NCBI RefSeq assembly: GCF_009873495.1
Contig: NZ_CP046703.1
Location: 7,188,001 to 7,252,000 of the forward strand
Reading direction: 5' to 3'
DNA: 64,000 nt
Source of the DNA: Nostoc sp. ATCC 53789
Lineage (GTDB): Bacteria; Cyanobacteriota; Cyanobacteriia; Cyanobacteriales; Nostocaceae
The notes under the pieces are model-generated. The model did not search any database, was not told the origin of the DNA, and saw only the letters and a list, made by a program, of their open reading frames with translations. How positions within the stretch are numbered: the first letter of the stretch is position 1; every line of letters starts with the position of its first letter. A program made the translations under genes and the position numbers. Positions 8,387 to 16,946 of the stretch are shown here, piece after piece.

Positions 8387-10591
8387 ATGATTTTTAATTC
8401 CCGTTCCTACAAAACCCTTGGCGGCGTAATTGTTTCTCGCTCCATCACCGAAGTGAAGATGGACACTGCTCTCGAAGATGTTCTGTTTCATTTAAATTCT
8501 CAGCGTGGCGGTTTGCTAAGAAGCAGCTATGAATATCCAGGCAGATATAAAAGATGGGCAATCGGATTTGTCAATCCACCATTAGAATTAACTACACAGG
8601 AAAATGTTTTTAATTTGATAGCGTTGAATGAACGCGGTCAGGTACTTCTACCATTGCTATTAGAGTGTTTATCCAACTCACTCCAACTGGAGAAAGTTAC
8701 CCTAGACAATAATAATATTGTCGGCTTTGTTAAAGCTACCAAAAAATTATTCACTGAAGAAGAGCGCAGTAAGCAACCTTCAGCATTTACCGTTGTTCGG
8801 GAAATTTTACACACTTTCTCTAGCCAAGAAGATGAGCATTTAGGATTGTATGGGGCTTTTGGTTATGACTTAGTTTTTCAGTTTGAACCAATTACCCAAC
8901 GTCTAGAACGTCCTACAGACCAACGCGATTTGGTACTTTATCTCCCTGATGAATTGATAGTGGTTGATTACTATCAGCAACGCGCATTTCGTCTGCAATA
9001 TGATTTCCAAACAGCGCACGGCAACACGATGAACCTTCCTCGAACAAGTGAGTCTGTTGATTATCGCGGAAAACATCTTACCCCTAATCAAACTGCTGAC
9101 CATAAAATAGGCGAGTATGCGAAAAAAGTTGAGTCTGCACTCGATTATTTTCGCCGAGGCAATTTATTTGAAGTTGTTCCTAGCCAAAACTTTTTTGAAG
9201 GTTATGAAGATGAACCCAGCAAACTATTTGAAACTTTAAAGGATATAAATCCTAGTCCTTATGGGTTTATTTTTAACTTAGGTGGAGAATATCTGATTGG
9301 TGCATCTCCAGAAATGTTTGTGCGAGTTGAAGGGAAGCGGGTAGAAACTTGTCCTATTAGTGGCACTATTAGCCGGGGACTAGATGCTCTTGACGATGCA
9401 GTGCAAATTCGTCATTTACTCAACTCGCACAAAGATGAGGCTGAGTTGACCATGTGTACTGATGTCGATCGCAATGACAAATCCCGAATCTGCGAACCTG
9501 GTTCAGTTCAAGTCATTGGTCGTCGCCAAATTGAATTATACAGCCATTTAATTCATACAGTAGATCATGTTGAGGGTATATTGCGATCGCAATTTGATGC
9601 TTTAGATGCCTTTCTTTCCCACACTTGGGCGGTTACAGTCACTGGCGCACCCAAAAAAGCCGCAATAGATTTTATTGAACAGAATGAACGTAGCGCCCGA
9701 CGTTGGTATGGTGGAGCAGTCGGTTATTTAAATTTCAATGGGAATTTAAATACTGGCTTAATTCTGCGGACAATTCGATTAAAAGACTGCATCGCCGAAG
9801 TGCGAGTTGGGGCGACTGTCCTTTATGACTCTATACCCCAAGCAGAAGAACAAGAAACAATTACTAAAGCTGCTGCTTTATTTGAAACGATTCGCCGTGT
9901 TAAGCAAAGCAGTCACAAAATTGATGAATCCAGTTCTAAAAAATCAGCTAAAATTCTACCTTGTGCGGCAACTGGCAAACGCATCTTACTAATAGATTAT
10001 GAAGACTCCTTTGTTCATACCCTAGCTAATTACATTCGCCAAACCGGTGCAAGTGTCACCACATTACGTCATGGTTTCTCAGAATCGCTATTCGATACAG
10101 AACGCCCTGACTTAGTTGTTTTATCTCCTGGCCCTGGTAGACCAAGTGATTTTCGGGTTCCCCAGACTGTCGGGGCGCTTCTTCATCGCAAAATTCCGAT
10201 TTTTGGAGTTTGTTTAGGGCTGCAAGGCATCGTTGAAGCTTTTGATGGACAATTGGGAGTTCTCAACTATCCTCAACATGGGAAATCTTCACGGATTTTC
10301 GTTACTGATTCCGATTCCGTTACCTTCAAGAATTTACCAGAATCCTTTACCGTGGGTAGATATCACTCATTGTTTGCTCTCCCGCAACATTTACCCCAAG
10401 AACTGAAGGTGACAGCGATTTCTGATGACAACGTAATTATGGGTATTGAACATCAGACACTTCCCATCGCCGCCGTTCAGTTTCATCCAGAATCAATCAT
10501 GACTTTAGCGGGAGAAGTCGGTCTGGAAATCATTAAAAATGTGGTGCGTGCATATACACATATCGAAGAGTCATTAGTCATTGGTCATTAG
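8387..10591 (+). CDS. trpE: TrpEG, fused anthranilate synthase (component I plus glutaminase)
   Basis: 734-residue fusion that makes anthranilate from chorismate and glutamine. The chorismate-binding domain fills about residues 1-510; signatures include VPSQNFFEGY, SPEMFVRVEGKRVETCPISGT, DVDRNDKSRICEPGSV and GAPKKAAIDFIE. A linker leads to a class I glutamine amidotransferase (about 530-725) with nucleophile Cys609 in GVCLGLQG and His700/Glu702 in HPES. Such fusions are known from rhizobia and some cyanobacteria; housekeeping TrpE and TrpG are usually separate, so this is likely a pathway-dedicated paralogue. The last codons (ESLVIGH) are read from a 7-bp tandem repeat that continues past the stop. 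Confidence 0.92.
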   Translation: MIFNSRSYKTLGGVIVSRSITEVKMDTALEDVLFHLNSQRGGLLRSSYEYPGRYKRWAIGFVNPPLELTTQENVFNLIALNERGQVLLPLLLECLSNSLQLEKVTLDNNNIVGFVKATKKLFTEEERSKQPSAFTVVREILHTFSSQEDEHLGLYGAFGYDLVFQFEPITQRLERPTDQRDLVLYLPDELIVVDYYQQRAFRLQYDFQTAHGNTMNLPRTSESVDYRGKHLTPNQTADHKIGEYAKKVESALDYFRRGNLFEVVPSQNFFEGYEDEPSKLFETLKDINPSPYGFIFNLGGEYLIGASPEMFVRVEGKRVETCPISGTISRGLDALDDAVQIRHLLNSHKDEAELTMCTDVDRNDKSRICEPGSVQVIGRRQIELYSHLIHTVDHVEGILRSQFDALDAFLSHTWAVTVTGAPKKAAIDFIEQNERSARRWYGGAVGYLNFNGNLNTGLILRTIRLKDCIAEVRVGATVLYDSIPQAEEQETITKAAALFETIRRVKQSSHKIDESSSKKSAKILPCAATGKRILLIDYEDSFVHTLANYIRQTGASVTTLRHGFSESLFDTERPDLVVLSPGPGRPSDFRVPQTVGALLHRKIPIFGVCLGLQGIVEAFDGQLGVLNYPQHGKSSRIFVTDSDSVTFKNLPESFTVGRYHSLFALPQHLPQELKVTAISDDNVIMGIEHQTLPIAAVQFHPESIMTLAGEVGLEIIKNVVRAYTHIEESLVIGH

Positions 10592-10702
10592 TCATTGGTC
10601 ATTGGTCATTTGTCATTTGTCATTTGTCATTTGTCATTCTCCCTGCTTCCTACTCCCTGCTCCCTGCTCCCTGCTCCCTGCTCCCTGCTCCCTGCTCCCT
10701 GC
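10570..10702. repeat. Two adjoining heptanucleotide tandem arrays
   Basis: First array: TCATTAG/TCATTGG/TCATTTG units, about 10570-10638. Second array: CTCCCTG units, about 10638-10702. Together they fill the whole trpE-trpC gap, and the first one includes the trpE stop codon. They are short tandemly repeated repetitive (STRR-like) sequences of the kind widespread in Nostoc. Confidence 0.85.
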
Positions 10703-10711
10703 TAACAGATT

Positions 10712-11539
10712 ATGACTAACCAAGTTACCGCTTCCCGCCATATTCTTGAAGAGATTGTGTTGCATAAAAGGCAAGAAGTTGCACAGATGCAGCAAGAATT
10801 TCCTTTAGCTTCTTTGCAACAGCAGTTAATTACGGCTCCAAGTGTCCGAAATTTCTTAGCTGCTTTACAAGAAAATCCCAACCAACCTAGCTTAATTGCC
10901 GAGGTAAAAAAGGCATCACCCAGCCGTGGGATTATTCGGGCTGATTTTGATCCAGTTGCGATCGCTCAAGCTTATGAACGAGGTGGTGCAGCTTGTCTAT
11001 CAGTCCTCACCGATCATAAGTTTTTTCAGGGCAGTTTTGACAATCTGCGGCGTGTGCGTCAAAAAGTTGCATTACCCCTACTGTGCAAAGAATTTATAAT
11101 TAACCCCTATCAAATCTATCTAGCACGGACAGCAGGCGCAGATGCAGTTTTGTTAATTGCCGCTATTTTATCAGACCAAGAACTGCAAAACTTTCTGCAA
11201 GTGATTCATGATTTGGGCATGAATGCACTGGTAGAAGTCCATACTTTGGCTGAACTGGATAGAGTGCTTAAGCTTGAAGACTTACATTTAGTAGGAATCA
11301 ACAATCGCAATCTAGAAGATTTTACGGTTGATTTAGGAATAACCCAGCAACTTTTAGCACAGCGTCAGCAATATTTGCAAAGTTTGGATATCACTGTTGT
11401 CAGTGAATCTGGACTGTATACACCTGCTGATTTATCTCTTGTTGCTGAAGCTGGTGTGCGTGCGGTTTTGGTTGGAGAATCTTTAGTTAAACAAAGCAAT
11501 GTAGAACAAGCTGTGCTGAGTCTTTTAAGCCTTTTCTAG
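10712..11539 (+). CDS. trpC: TrpC, indole-3-glycerol phosphate synthase
   Basis: 275-residue TIM-barrel enzyme that cyclises carboxyphenylaminodeoxyribulose phosphate to indole-3-glycerol phosphate. Family motifs in order: EIVLHKRQEV, LIAEVKKASPSRGIIR (catalytic Lys and substrate loop), ACLSVLTDHKFFQGS, LPLLCKEFIINPYQI, GADAVLLIAAIL, ALVEVHTLAELD, GINNRNLEDF, VSESGLYTPADL and VLVGESLVK. Full length for the family. ATG 10712 follows the tandem array directly with no clear ribosome-binding site. In the scytonemin locus it supplies indole glycerol phosphate to TrpA and ultimately Trp for ScyA/ScyB. Confidence 0.93.
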   Translation: MTNQVTASRHILEEIVLHKRQEVAQMQQEFPLASLQQQLITAPSVRNFLAALQENPNQPSLIAEVKKASPSRGIIRADFDPVAIAQAYERGGAACLSVLTDHKFFQGSFDNLRRVRQKVALPLLCKEFIINPYQIYLARTAGADAVLLIAAILSDQELQNFLQVIHDLGMNALVEVHTLAELDRVLKLEDLHLVGINNRNLEDFTVDLGITQQLLAQRQQYLQSLDITVVSESGLYTPADLSLVAEAGVRAVLVGESLVKQSNVEQAVLSLLSLF

Positions 11540-11549
11540 AATACAGACC

Positions 11550-11636
11550 TAACCCCCAGCCCCTTCCCTGCAAGGGAAGGGGAGTAAGATTCAAAGCCTC
11601 TCTCCTTTTAGGAGAGAGGTTTGGAGAGAGGTCAAA
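11550..11636. repeat. Dispersed GC-rich hairpin repeat
   Basis: CCCCTTCCCTGCAAGGGAAGGGG is a near-perfect hairpin, followed by CTCTCTCCTTTTAGGAGAGAG, a second hairpin, and GGTTTGGAGAGAGG. This arrangement is a common dispersed repeat in cyanobacterial intergenic DNA and could act as a weak terminator after trpC. Confidence 0.6.
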
Positions 11637-11695
11637 ATGTATTGCATCCAAGCGAGAAGCGCTATATTACTACTTCAAAAAATGAAGCTCTAATA

Positions 11696-11863
11696 CTCGA
11701 CGACGGAGATAAAAGACTCGCTGACGGAGATAAAAGACTCGTTAACGGAGATAAAAGCCTCATTAACGGAGTTAAAAGACTCATTAACGGAGATAAAAGA
11801 CTCGTTAACGGAGCTAAAAGACTCGCTGACGGAGATAAAAGACTCGTTAACGGAGCTAAAAGA
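11696..11863. repeat. Eight in-frame 21-bp tandem repeats between trpC and trpA
   Basis: Eight consecutive 21-bp units of consensus CTCGTTAACGGAGATAAAAGA, varying at a few positions. Because 21 is a multiple of 3, a frame from TTG 11621 to 11905 is open and reads L-x-x-G-(D/A/V)-K-(R/S) heptads. The opposite strand is open too (SLLSPLT units). There is no ATG or ribosome-binding site, and the upstream part lies in a dispersed repeat, so I annotate a repeat, not a gene. Confidence 0.85.
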
Positions 11864-11953
11864 CTCGACAACAACAAATATAGCGTGGGTATCGCTAATT
11901 CCTAAATGTTGATTCTTCCAAAACTATTAACTAATCATTAACTATTTTTCAAA

Positions 11954-12781
11954 ATGACTTCTATCTCTGATTCCTTTCAAACTTTACGCGATCGCCAACA
12001 GTGTGCTTTAATCCCCTTTATCACAGCAGGCGATCCTAACTTAGAAATCACTGCTCAAGCTTTACGTATCTTAGATCGCAACGGCGCTGACTTCATCGAG
12101 TTAGGCATTCCCTACTCCGATCCTCTCGCAGATGGGCCTGTAATTCAAGCAGCCGCGACTCGCGCTTTGCAAAAAGGCACGAAATTAGAGCAAGTATTAG
12201 AAATGTTGGAAGGTTTAACTCCTACCTTGAAAGCGCCGATAATTCTATTTACTTATTACAATCCCATTTTGCACCGGGGTATTAAGACATTTTTGGCGCA
12301 AATTGCCACTGCTGGCGTGAAAGGCTTGGTAGTGCCAGACTTACCCTTAGAAGAAGCAGAAGAATTAATCCAAACTGCTGCATCTTTTGGGATTGAGGTA
12401 ATTTTACTTGTAGCTCCTACCAGTTCTAAAGATAGGATTTTAGCGATCGCTCGTCAATCTCAAGGTTTTATTTACCTGGTAAGCGTCACAGGCGTTACAG
12501 GTATCCGCGCTCAAATCCAAGACCGCGTAAAAGATTTAATTACCGACTTGCGAAGCGTCACCGATAAACCCATCGGCGTTGGTTTTGGTATTTCCGGGCC
12601 AGAACAAGCGCATCAAGTAATGGAATGGGGAGCAGATGCGGTGATTGTTGGTAGTGCCTTCGTCAAACGTCTAGCTGAAGGTAGCCCAACAGAAAGATTA
12701 CAAGCTGTAGAAAAGCTTTGTCAAGAACTTAAAACAGCAATTACCCCAGTATCCCTGCAACAAGTTGTTTCTGCAAAGTAA
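11954..12781 (+). CDS. trpA: TrpA, tryptophan synthase alpha subunit
   Basis: 275-residue TIM-barrel subunit that releases indole from indole-3-glycerol phosphate. Signatures: ALIPFITAGDPNLE, FIELGIPYSDPLADGPVIQAA (catalytic Glu and Asp), LFTYYNPILHRGI, GLVVPDLPLEEA, LLVAPTSSKDRI, YLVSVTGVTGIR, IGVGFGISGPEQA and ADAVIVGSAFVK. ATG 11954 is preceded by an AT-rich stretch. It forms the channelling complex with TrpB, encoded 155 bp downstream. Confidence 0.94.
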   Translation: MTSISDSFQTLRDRQQCALIPFITAGDPNLEITAQALRILDRNGADFIELGIPYSDPLADGPVIQAAATRALQKGTKLEQVLEMLEGLTPTLKAPIILFTYYNPILHRGIKTFLAQIATAGVKGLVVPDLPLEEAEELIQTAASFGIEVILLVAPTSSKDRILAIARQSQGFIYLVSVTGVTGIRAQIQDRVKDLITDLRSVTDKPIGVGFGISGPEQAHQVMEWGADAVIVGSAFVKRLAEGSPTERLQAVEKLCQELKTAITPVSLQQVVSAK

Positions 12782-12801
12782 AAAACTCTCTCTCTTTCTT
12801 C

Positions 12802-12872
12802 TCTCTGTGCCCTCTGCGCCTCTGTGGTTCGATAAAAAATAACGAACCGCAGAGACACAGAGAACGCAGAGA
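12802..12872. repeat. Dispersed palindromic repeat (CTCTGTGCC family), copy 2
   Basis: CTGTGCCCTCTGCGCCTCTGTGGTTC ... GAACCGCAGAGACACAGAGAACGCAGAG, closely matching the element at 7931-7990. It occupies the trpA-trpB gap. Confidence 0.75.
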
Positions 12873-12936
12873 TTTGAAGAGTCACCTTGAATAGAACGAA
12901 AGTAAAAAATACTTGAACGTAAAAGGATTTTAAACA

Positions 12937-14166
12937 GTGGTAAGCATACAAGACATCAAGACTGCAACTATCCAACCAGATTCTTTGGGCAGATTTGGAA
13001 GATTTGGCGGTAAGTACGTCCCCGAAACCTTAATGCCTGCATTAAGTGAGTTAGAAGCAGCATTTCAAAAATATCGCAACGAGCCGAGTTTCCAAGCAGA
13101 ACTGCAAAACCTACTGCGCGATTATGTCGGACGACCCAGCCCATTATATTTTGCTGAACGCCTGACAACAAACTACGCTAGACCAGATGGCACGGGGCCG
13201 CAAATCTATTTAAAACGTGAGGATTTAAATCATACAGGCGCTCACAAAATTAATAATGCTTTAGCTCAAGTGTTGCTAGCTAAACGCATGGGTAAGCAAC
13301 GGATTATTGCCGAGACAGGTGCAGGACAACACGGTGTAGCCACTGCAACTGTATGTGCTAGGTTTGGTTTGAAATGCGTGATTTACATGGGCATCCATGA
13401 TATGGAACGCCAATCGCTAAATGTGTTCCGCATGAAATTAATGGGGGCAGAAGTTCGTCCAGTAGAAGCGGGTACGGGAACTCTCAAGGATGCAACTTCG
13501 GAAGCAATTCGGGATTGGGTGACAAATGTAGAAACAACCCATTACATCCTCGGTTCTGTTGCCGGGCCTCATCCTTACCCGATGATTGTCCGTGACTTCC
13601 ACGCGGTAATTGGTGTAGAAACTCGCGCTCAATCCCAGGATAAATGGGGAGGATTACCAGATATTCTACTGGCTTGCGTGGGTGGAGGTTCCAACGCGAT
13701 CGGCTTATTCAATGAATTTGTCCATGAACCTTCGGTGCGTCTAATTGGAGTCGAAGCGGCGGGTGAAGGTGTAGATACAGAAAAACACGCTGCTACCTTG
13801 ACAAAGGGAAGAATAGGTGTATTACATGGTGCAATGAGCTATTTACTGCAAGATGATGATGGTCAAGTCATCGAAGCCCATTCAATTAGTGCCGGGTTAG
13901 ACTATCCCGGTGTAGGGCCAGAACATAGTTATTTAAAGGATCTTGGTCGCGCTGAATATTACAGTGTCACTGATAAACAAGCCTTAGAAGCATTTCAAAG
14001 ACTTTCGCAACTAGAGGGAATTATCCCAGCTTTGGAAACGGCTCATGCGATCGCATATCTCGAAACCCTTTGTCCTCAGTTAAAAGGCAATCCCCGCATC
14101 GTCATCAATTGCTCCGGTAGAGGTGACAAAGATGTACAAACCGTCGCCAAAGTCCTGATTCCCTAG
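12937..14166 (+). CDS. trpB: TrpB, tryptophan synthase beta subunit
   Basis: 409-residue PLP enzyme condensing indole with serine to give tryptophan. Signatures: GRFGRFGGKYVPETLMPAL, LKREDLNHTGAHKINNALAQ (the Lys in HK binds PLP), ETGAGQHGVATATVCA, CVGGGSNAIGLF (phosphate-binding loop), GLDYPGVGPEHSYL and NCSGRGDKD. Start is GTG 12937 with AAGGA about 10 bases upstream. Together with trpA, trpC, trpD and the TrpEG fusion it makes a nearly full tryptophan set; trpF is absent here. Confidence 0.94.
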   Translation: MVSIQDIKTATIQPDSLGRFGRFGGKYVPETLMPALSELEAAFQKYRNEPSFQAELQNLLRDYVGRPSPLYFAERLTTNYARPDGTGPQIYLKREDLNHTGAHKINNALAQVLLAKRMGKQRIIAETGAGQHGVATATVCARFGLKCVIYMGIHDMERQSLNVFRMKLMGAEVRPVEAGTGTLKDATSEAIRDWVTNVETTHYILGSVAGPHPYPMIVRDFHAVIGVETRAQSQDKWGGLPDILLACVGGGSNAIGLFNEFVHEPSVRLIGVEAAGEGVDTEKHAATLTKGRIGVLHGAMSYLLQDDDGQVIEAHSISAGLDYPGVGPEHSYLKDLGRAEYYSVTDKQALEAFQRLSQLEGIIPALETAHAIAYLETLCPQLKGNPRIVINCSGRGDKDVQTVAKVLIP

Positions 14167-14191
14167 TGGTTCATGTCATTGATTTAGATGA

Positions 14192-14248
14192 GTTCGTAGT
14201 AAGCACTTTAGTGCTTAAAAATTCAGGACTAAAGTCCTGACTACAAAC
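14192..14248. repeat. Dispersed palindromic repeat (AGGACTAAAGTCCT family), copy 2
   Basis: GTTCGTAGTAAGCACTTTAGTGCTTAAAAATTCAGGACTAAAGTCCTGACTACAAAC, two adjacent hairpins (AAGCACTTTAGTGCTT and TCAGGACTAAAGTCCTGA). Located between trpB and trpD. Confidence 0.7.
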
Positions 14249-14289
14249 TTATTCTTCATTCAGAACTAGTCAAATGAGAAATAACCACA

Positions 14290-15381
14290 ATGATAACTGT
14301 AACCCAAGCTCCACCCGAAAACATCGCTATCTCTTCTGAGTTCTACAACTGGCCAGCTTTATTACAACAATTGCTAAATCGGCAATCGTTGACGGTTTCC
14401 CAAGCTACAGATTTAATGCAAGGTTGGCTCACAGATTCTATCCCTCATGTTTTATCAGGAGCGATTTTAACCGCAATTCAAGCCAAAGGTGTATCCGCCC
14501 AAGAATTAGTAGGCATGGCCAGTGTCTTACAATCCCAATCCCCAGTACCCAGTACCCAGTACCCAGCCCCCCTAATTGACACCTGCGGAACTGGTGGAGA
14601 TGGTGCTTCAACTTTTAATATTTCCACTGCTGTCGCCTTTGTCGCCGCCGCCGCCGGGGTAAAAGTTGCCAAACATGGCAATCGTTCGGCATCTAGTAAG
14701 ACTGGTTCGGCTGATGTACTGGAAGCTTTGGGGATAAATCTCAACGCCAATCCAGAAAAAGTGCAAGCCGCAGTCGGTGAAGTTGGAATCACCTTTTTGT
14801 TTGCTCCAGGTTGGCATCCTGCACTCAAAGCGATCGCAACTTTGCGAAAAACTTTGAAGGTGCGGACTGTTTTTAACTTACTCGGCCCGCTAGTAAATCC
14901 CATGCGGCCGACAGGGCAAATTATTGGCGTGAACGATCCGCTTTTACTAGAGGAAATTGTTCAAGCTTTATCGCAATTGGGATGTCAACAAGCGATCGCA
15001 GTTCATGGACGTGAACGTTTAGATGAAGCTGGTTTAGCAGATGTCACTGATTTAGCTGTACTCCAAGATAAAAAAGTGCGTTCTCTAACGCTGAACCCTC
15101 AAGAACTTGGTTTGAATTTTGCCCCCACTGCGGCATTGCAGGGTGGAGATGTCGAAGAAAATGCCGAAATCTTGAAGGCAGTTTTACAAGGTAAAGGCAC
15201 TCAAGCACAGCAGGATGTTGTCGCTTTAAACACAGCCCTGGCACTCCAAGTAGGTGAAGCCATTCACGGGGAAACGGATATTTTAGTTGGTTGTGTTAAA
15301 GGTATTGTCCTGGCGAAGGAAATCCTGCAAAGCGGCGCGGCTTGGACAAAACTAGAACAACTCGCTGAATTTTTGCGCTAA
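14290..15381 (+). CDS. trpD: TrpD, anthranilate phosphoribosyltransferase
   Basis: 363-residue enzyme transferring phosphoribose from PRPP to anthranilate. Motifs: DTCGTGGDGASTFNIST (PRPP loop), VAKHGNRSASSKTGSADVLEALG, FAPGWHPALK, RTVFNLLGPLVNP and HGRERLDEAG. It begins with the usual helical domain. Just before the GTGGDG loop, the coding sequence contains a short tandem repeat (CCCAGTA units, 14541-14568) read as SPVPSTQYPAP, which looks like a repeat insertion into a tolerant loop. Farther along, it matches the family throughout. Confidence 0.93.
   Translation: MITVTQAPPENIAISSEFYNWPALLQQLLNRQSLTVSQATDLMQGWLTDSIPHVLSGAILTAIQAKGVSAQELVGMASVLQSQSPVPSTQYPAPLIDTCGTGGDGASTFNISTAVAFVAAAAGVKVAKHGNRSASSKTGSADVLEALGINLNANPEKVQAAVGEVGITFLFAPGWHPALKAIATLRKTLKVRTVFNLLGPLVNPMRPTGQIIGVNDPLLLEEIVQALSQLGCQQAIAVHGRERLDEAGLADVTDLAVLQDKKVRSLTLNPQELGLNFAPTAALQGGDVEENAEILKAVLQGKGTQAQQDVVALNTALALQVGEAIHGETDILVGCVKGIVLAKEILQSGAAWTKLEQLAEFLR
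14541..14568. repeat. CCCAGTA tandem repeat inside trpD
   Basis: Four CCCAGTA/CCCAGCC units in a row within the trpD reading frame. The same unit is a common intergenic STRR-like repeat in this type of genome. Confidence 0.7.
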
Positions 15382-15386
15382 CTGCT

Positions 15387-15530
15387 AAACAGCCCTGGCG
15401 AATGGAATTCGCGGCTACACAAACAAAGTCCACCTCCGTGGACTAAATAAAGAAAAATTGAGGGTTTGAAACCCACGGAGGTGGGTTTTATCTGTGTAGA
15501 CGCGGTTTCTAACCGCCTTTTTAACTGTTC
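15387..15530. repeat. Dispersed palindromic repeat upstream of the DAHP synthase gene
   Basis: CCACCTCCGTGG (15430-15441) and CCACGGAGGTGG (15473-15484) are perfect inverse copies. They are flanked by GAATTCGCGGCTACAC and GTGTAGACGCGGTTTCTAACCGCC, so most of the trpD-aroG gap is one foldable element. Confidence 0.75.
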
Positions 15531-15579
15531 CCTACGAAGGGACTGTAGTACACCCAAAACTATACACAAGGAAAAACAG

Positions 15580-16680
15580 ATGATTATCATCCTTAAAAAC
15601 GGTACACCTACTGAGGAAATTACCCGTATCAGTGAAGAACTAAGTGAAACTTGGAAAGTCACCGTAGAAAAAAGCATTGGCACTCATAAAGTTGTACTAG
15701 GGCTAATTGGCGATACCACTAGCATCGATAAATTACAGGTTCAGGAATTTAGCCCTTGGATTGAGCAAGTATTACGGGTGCAACAACCTTTCAAGCGGGT
15801 AAGCCGAGAATTCCGACATGGAGAAGCCAGCGAGGTTGTTGTACCTACACCCAACGGTGATGTCTATTTTGGCGAACATCATCCAATCGTGGTGGTAGCT
15901 GGGCCTTGTTCCGTTGAGAATGAAGCGATGATTGTCGAAACCGCAAAGCGCGTCAAGGCAGCAGGAGCGCAATTTCTCCGTGGCGGAGCTTACAAACCTC
16001 GCACTTCACCTTATGCCTTTCAAGGTTATGGTGAAAGCGCTTTAGATTTATTAGCAGCAGCGCGGGAAGCGACTGGTTTGGGTATTGTCACAGAATTGAT
16101 GGATGCTGCCGATTTATCAGCAGTGGCGAGAACAGCTGACATAATCCAAATTGGAGCTAGGAATATGCACAACTTCTCGCTGTTGAAAAAGGTAGGCGCT
16201 CAAGATAAACCAGTGCTGCTAAAGCGCGGGATGTCTGCCACAATTGACGAGTGGTTGATGGCAGCAGAATATATTTTGGCATCTGGAAACCCAAATGTAA
16301 TTCTTTGTGAGCGGGGAATCAGAACCTTTGATGGTAAATATGCCCGGAATACTTTAGATTTATCGGTGCTTCCGGTGTTGCGATCGCTAACGCATTTACC
16401 GATTATGATCGATCCTAGTCATGGTACTGGTAGGTCAGAATATGTGCCATCAATGGCAATGGCTGCGATCGCAGCTGGTACAGATGCCTTGATGATTGAA
16501 GTTCACCCCAATCCCGCAAAAGCTTTATCTGACGGGCCGCAATCTCTCACCCCTGATAAATTTGACCGCTTAGTTCGAGAAATGTCAATTATTGGCAAAG
16601 TAGTCGATCGCTGGTCTACACCTACATTTGATAGCATTAATGACAACCGCATTCTCTTCGCACCAAAACTATCAAAGTAG
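15580..16680 (+). CDS. aroG: 3-deoxy-7-phosphoheptulonate (DAHP) synthase, type I-beta with regulatory N-terminus
   Basis: 366-residue enzyme for the first shikimate step (PEP plus erythrose-4-phosphate). The N-terminal 75 residues form the ferredoxin/ACT-like regulatory domain of the TM0343-type enzymes (MIIILKNGTPTEEITRI...). The barrel has VVVAGPCSVENEAMI, FLRGGAYKPRTSPYAFQG, IQIGARNMHNFSLL, PVLLKRGMSATIDEWL, LCERGIRTF, MIDPSHGTGR and MIEVHPNPAKALSDGPQSL. The frame is open upstream to 15466, but that part is dispersed repeat. ATG 15580 has an AAGGA 8 bases before it and starts the conserved domain. Last gene of the cluster; followed by a terminator. Confidence 0.92.
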   Translation: MIIILKNGTPTEEITRISEELSETWKVTVEKSIGTHKVVLGLIGDTTSIDKLQVQEFSPWIEQVLRVQQPFKRVSREFRHGEASEVVVPTPNGDVYFGEHHPIVVVAGPCSVENEAMIVETAKRVKAAGAQFLRGGAYKPRTSPYAFQGYGESALDLLAAAREATGLGIVTELMDAADLSAVARTADIIQIGARNMHNFSLLKKVGAQDKPVLLKRGMSATIDEWLMAAEYILASGNPNVILCERGIRTFDGKYARNTLDLSVLPVLRSLTHLPIMIDPSHGTGRSEYVPSMAMAAIAAGTDALMIEVHPNPAKALSDGPQSLTPDKFDRLVREMSIIGKVVDRWSTPTFDSINDNRILFAPKLSK

Positions 16681-16717
16681 ACAGAGGGTAATCTCAGCTG
16701 ATTTTTTGTGAATGGCT

Positions 16718-16766
16718 AAACCCGATCAACAGATTTTTTAAACAAAAGAATCCGTTGGTCGGGTTT
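16718..16766 (+). terminator. Probable rho-independent terminator after aroG
   Basis: AAACCCGATCAAC (16718-16730) pairs with GTTGGTCGGGTTT (16754-16766), a 13-bp stem with one G-U, followed by TTCATT. Only a short T run. It closes the scytonemin/trp gene run. Confidence 0.65.
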
Positions 16767-16790
16767 TCATTAGCACGAAAGACTGATTAT

Positions 16791-16821
16791 TGTAGAGACG
16801 CAGGGTTAGCGCGTCTCTTGC
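16791..16821. repeat. Dispersed GAGACGC palindrome, copy 1
   Basis: TGTAGAGACGC AGGGTTA GCGCGTCTCTT. A related palindrome is at 42707-42732. Confidence 0.55.
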
Positions 16822-16946
16822 CTTAACCATAATAATTTTTATTACTTAGGATAGTTCCGAGTTAAATAAAATTGTATTTAAGATTACAAGGTAATAAAAA
16901 ACTAAATTTGTGGGGAATTAATTTCCCCTGCTACCAAGGAGTAATA

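Noticed and set aside
10570..10702. Possible CRISPR array
   Set aside because: Units are 7 bp with no spacers; they are simple tandem repeats. The 59270-59403 and 11696-11863 arrays also lack spacers.
11662..11877. Open frame on the minus strand across the 21-bp array (SLLSPLT repeats)
   Set aside because: It is open only because the unit length is a multiple of 3 and lacks stops; no start signal or unique sequence.
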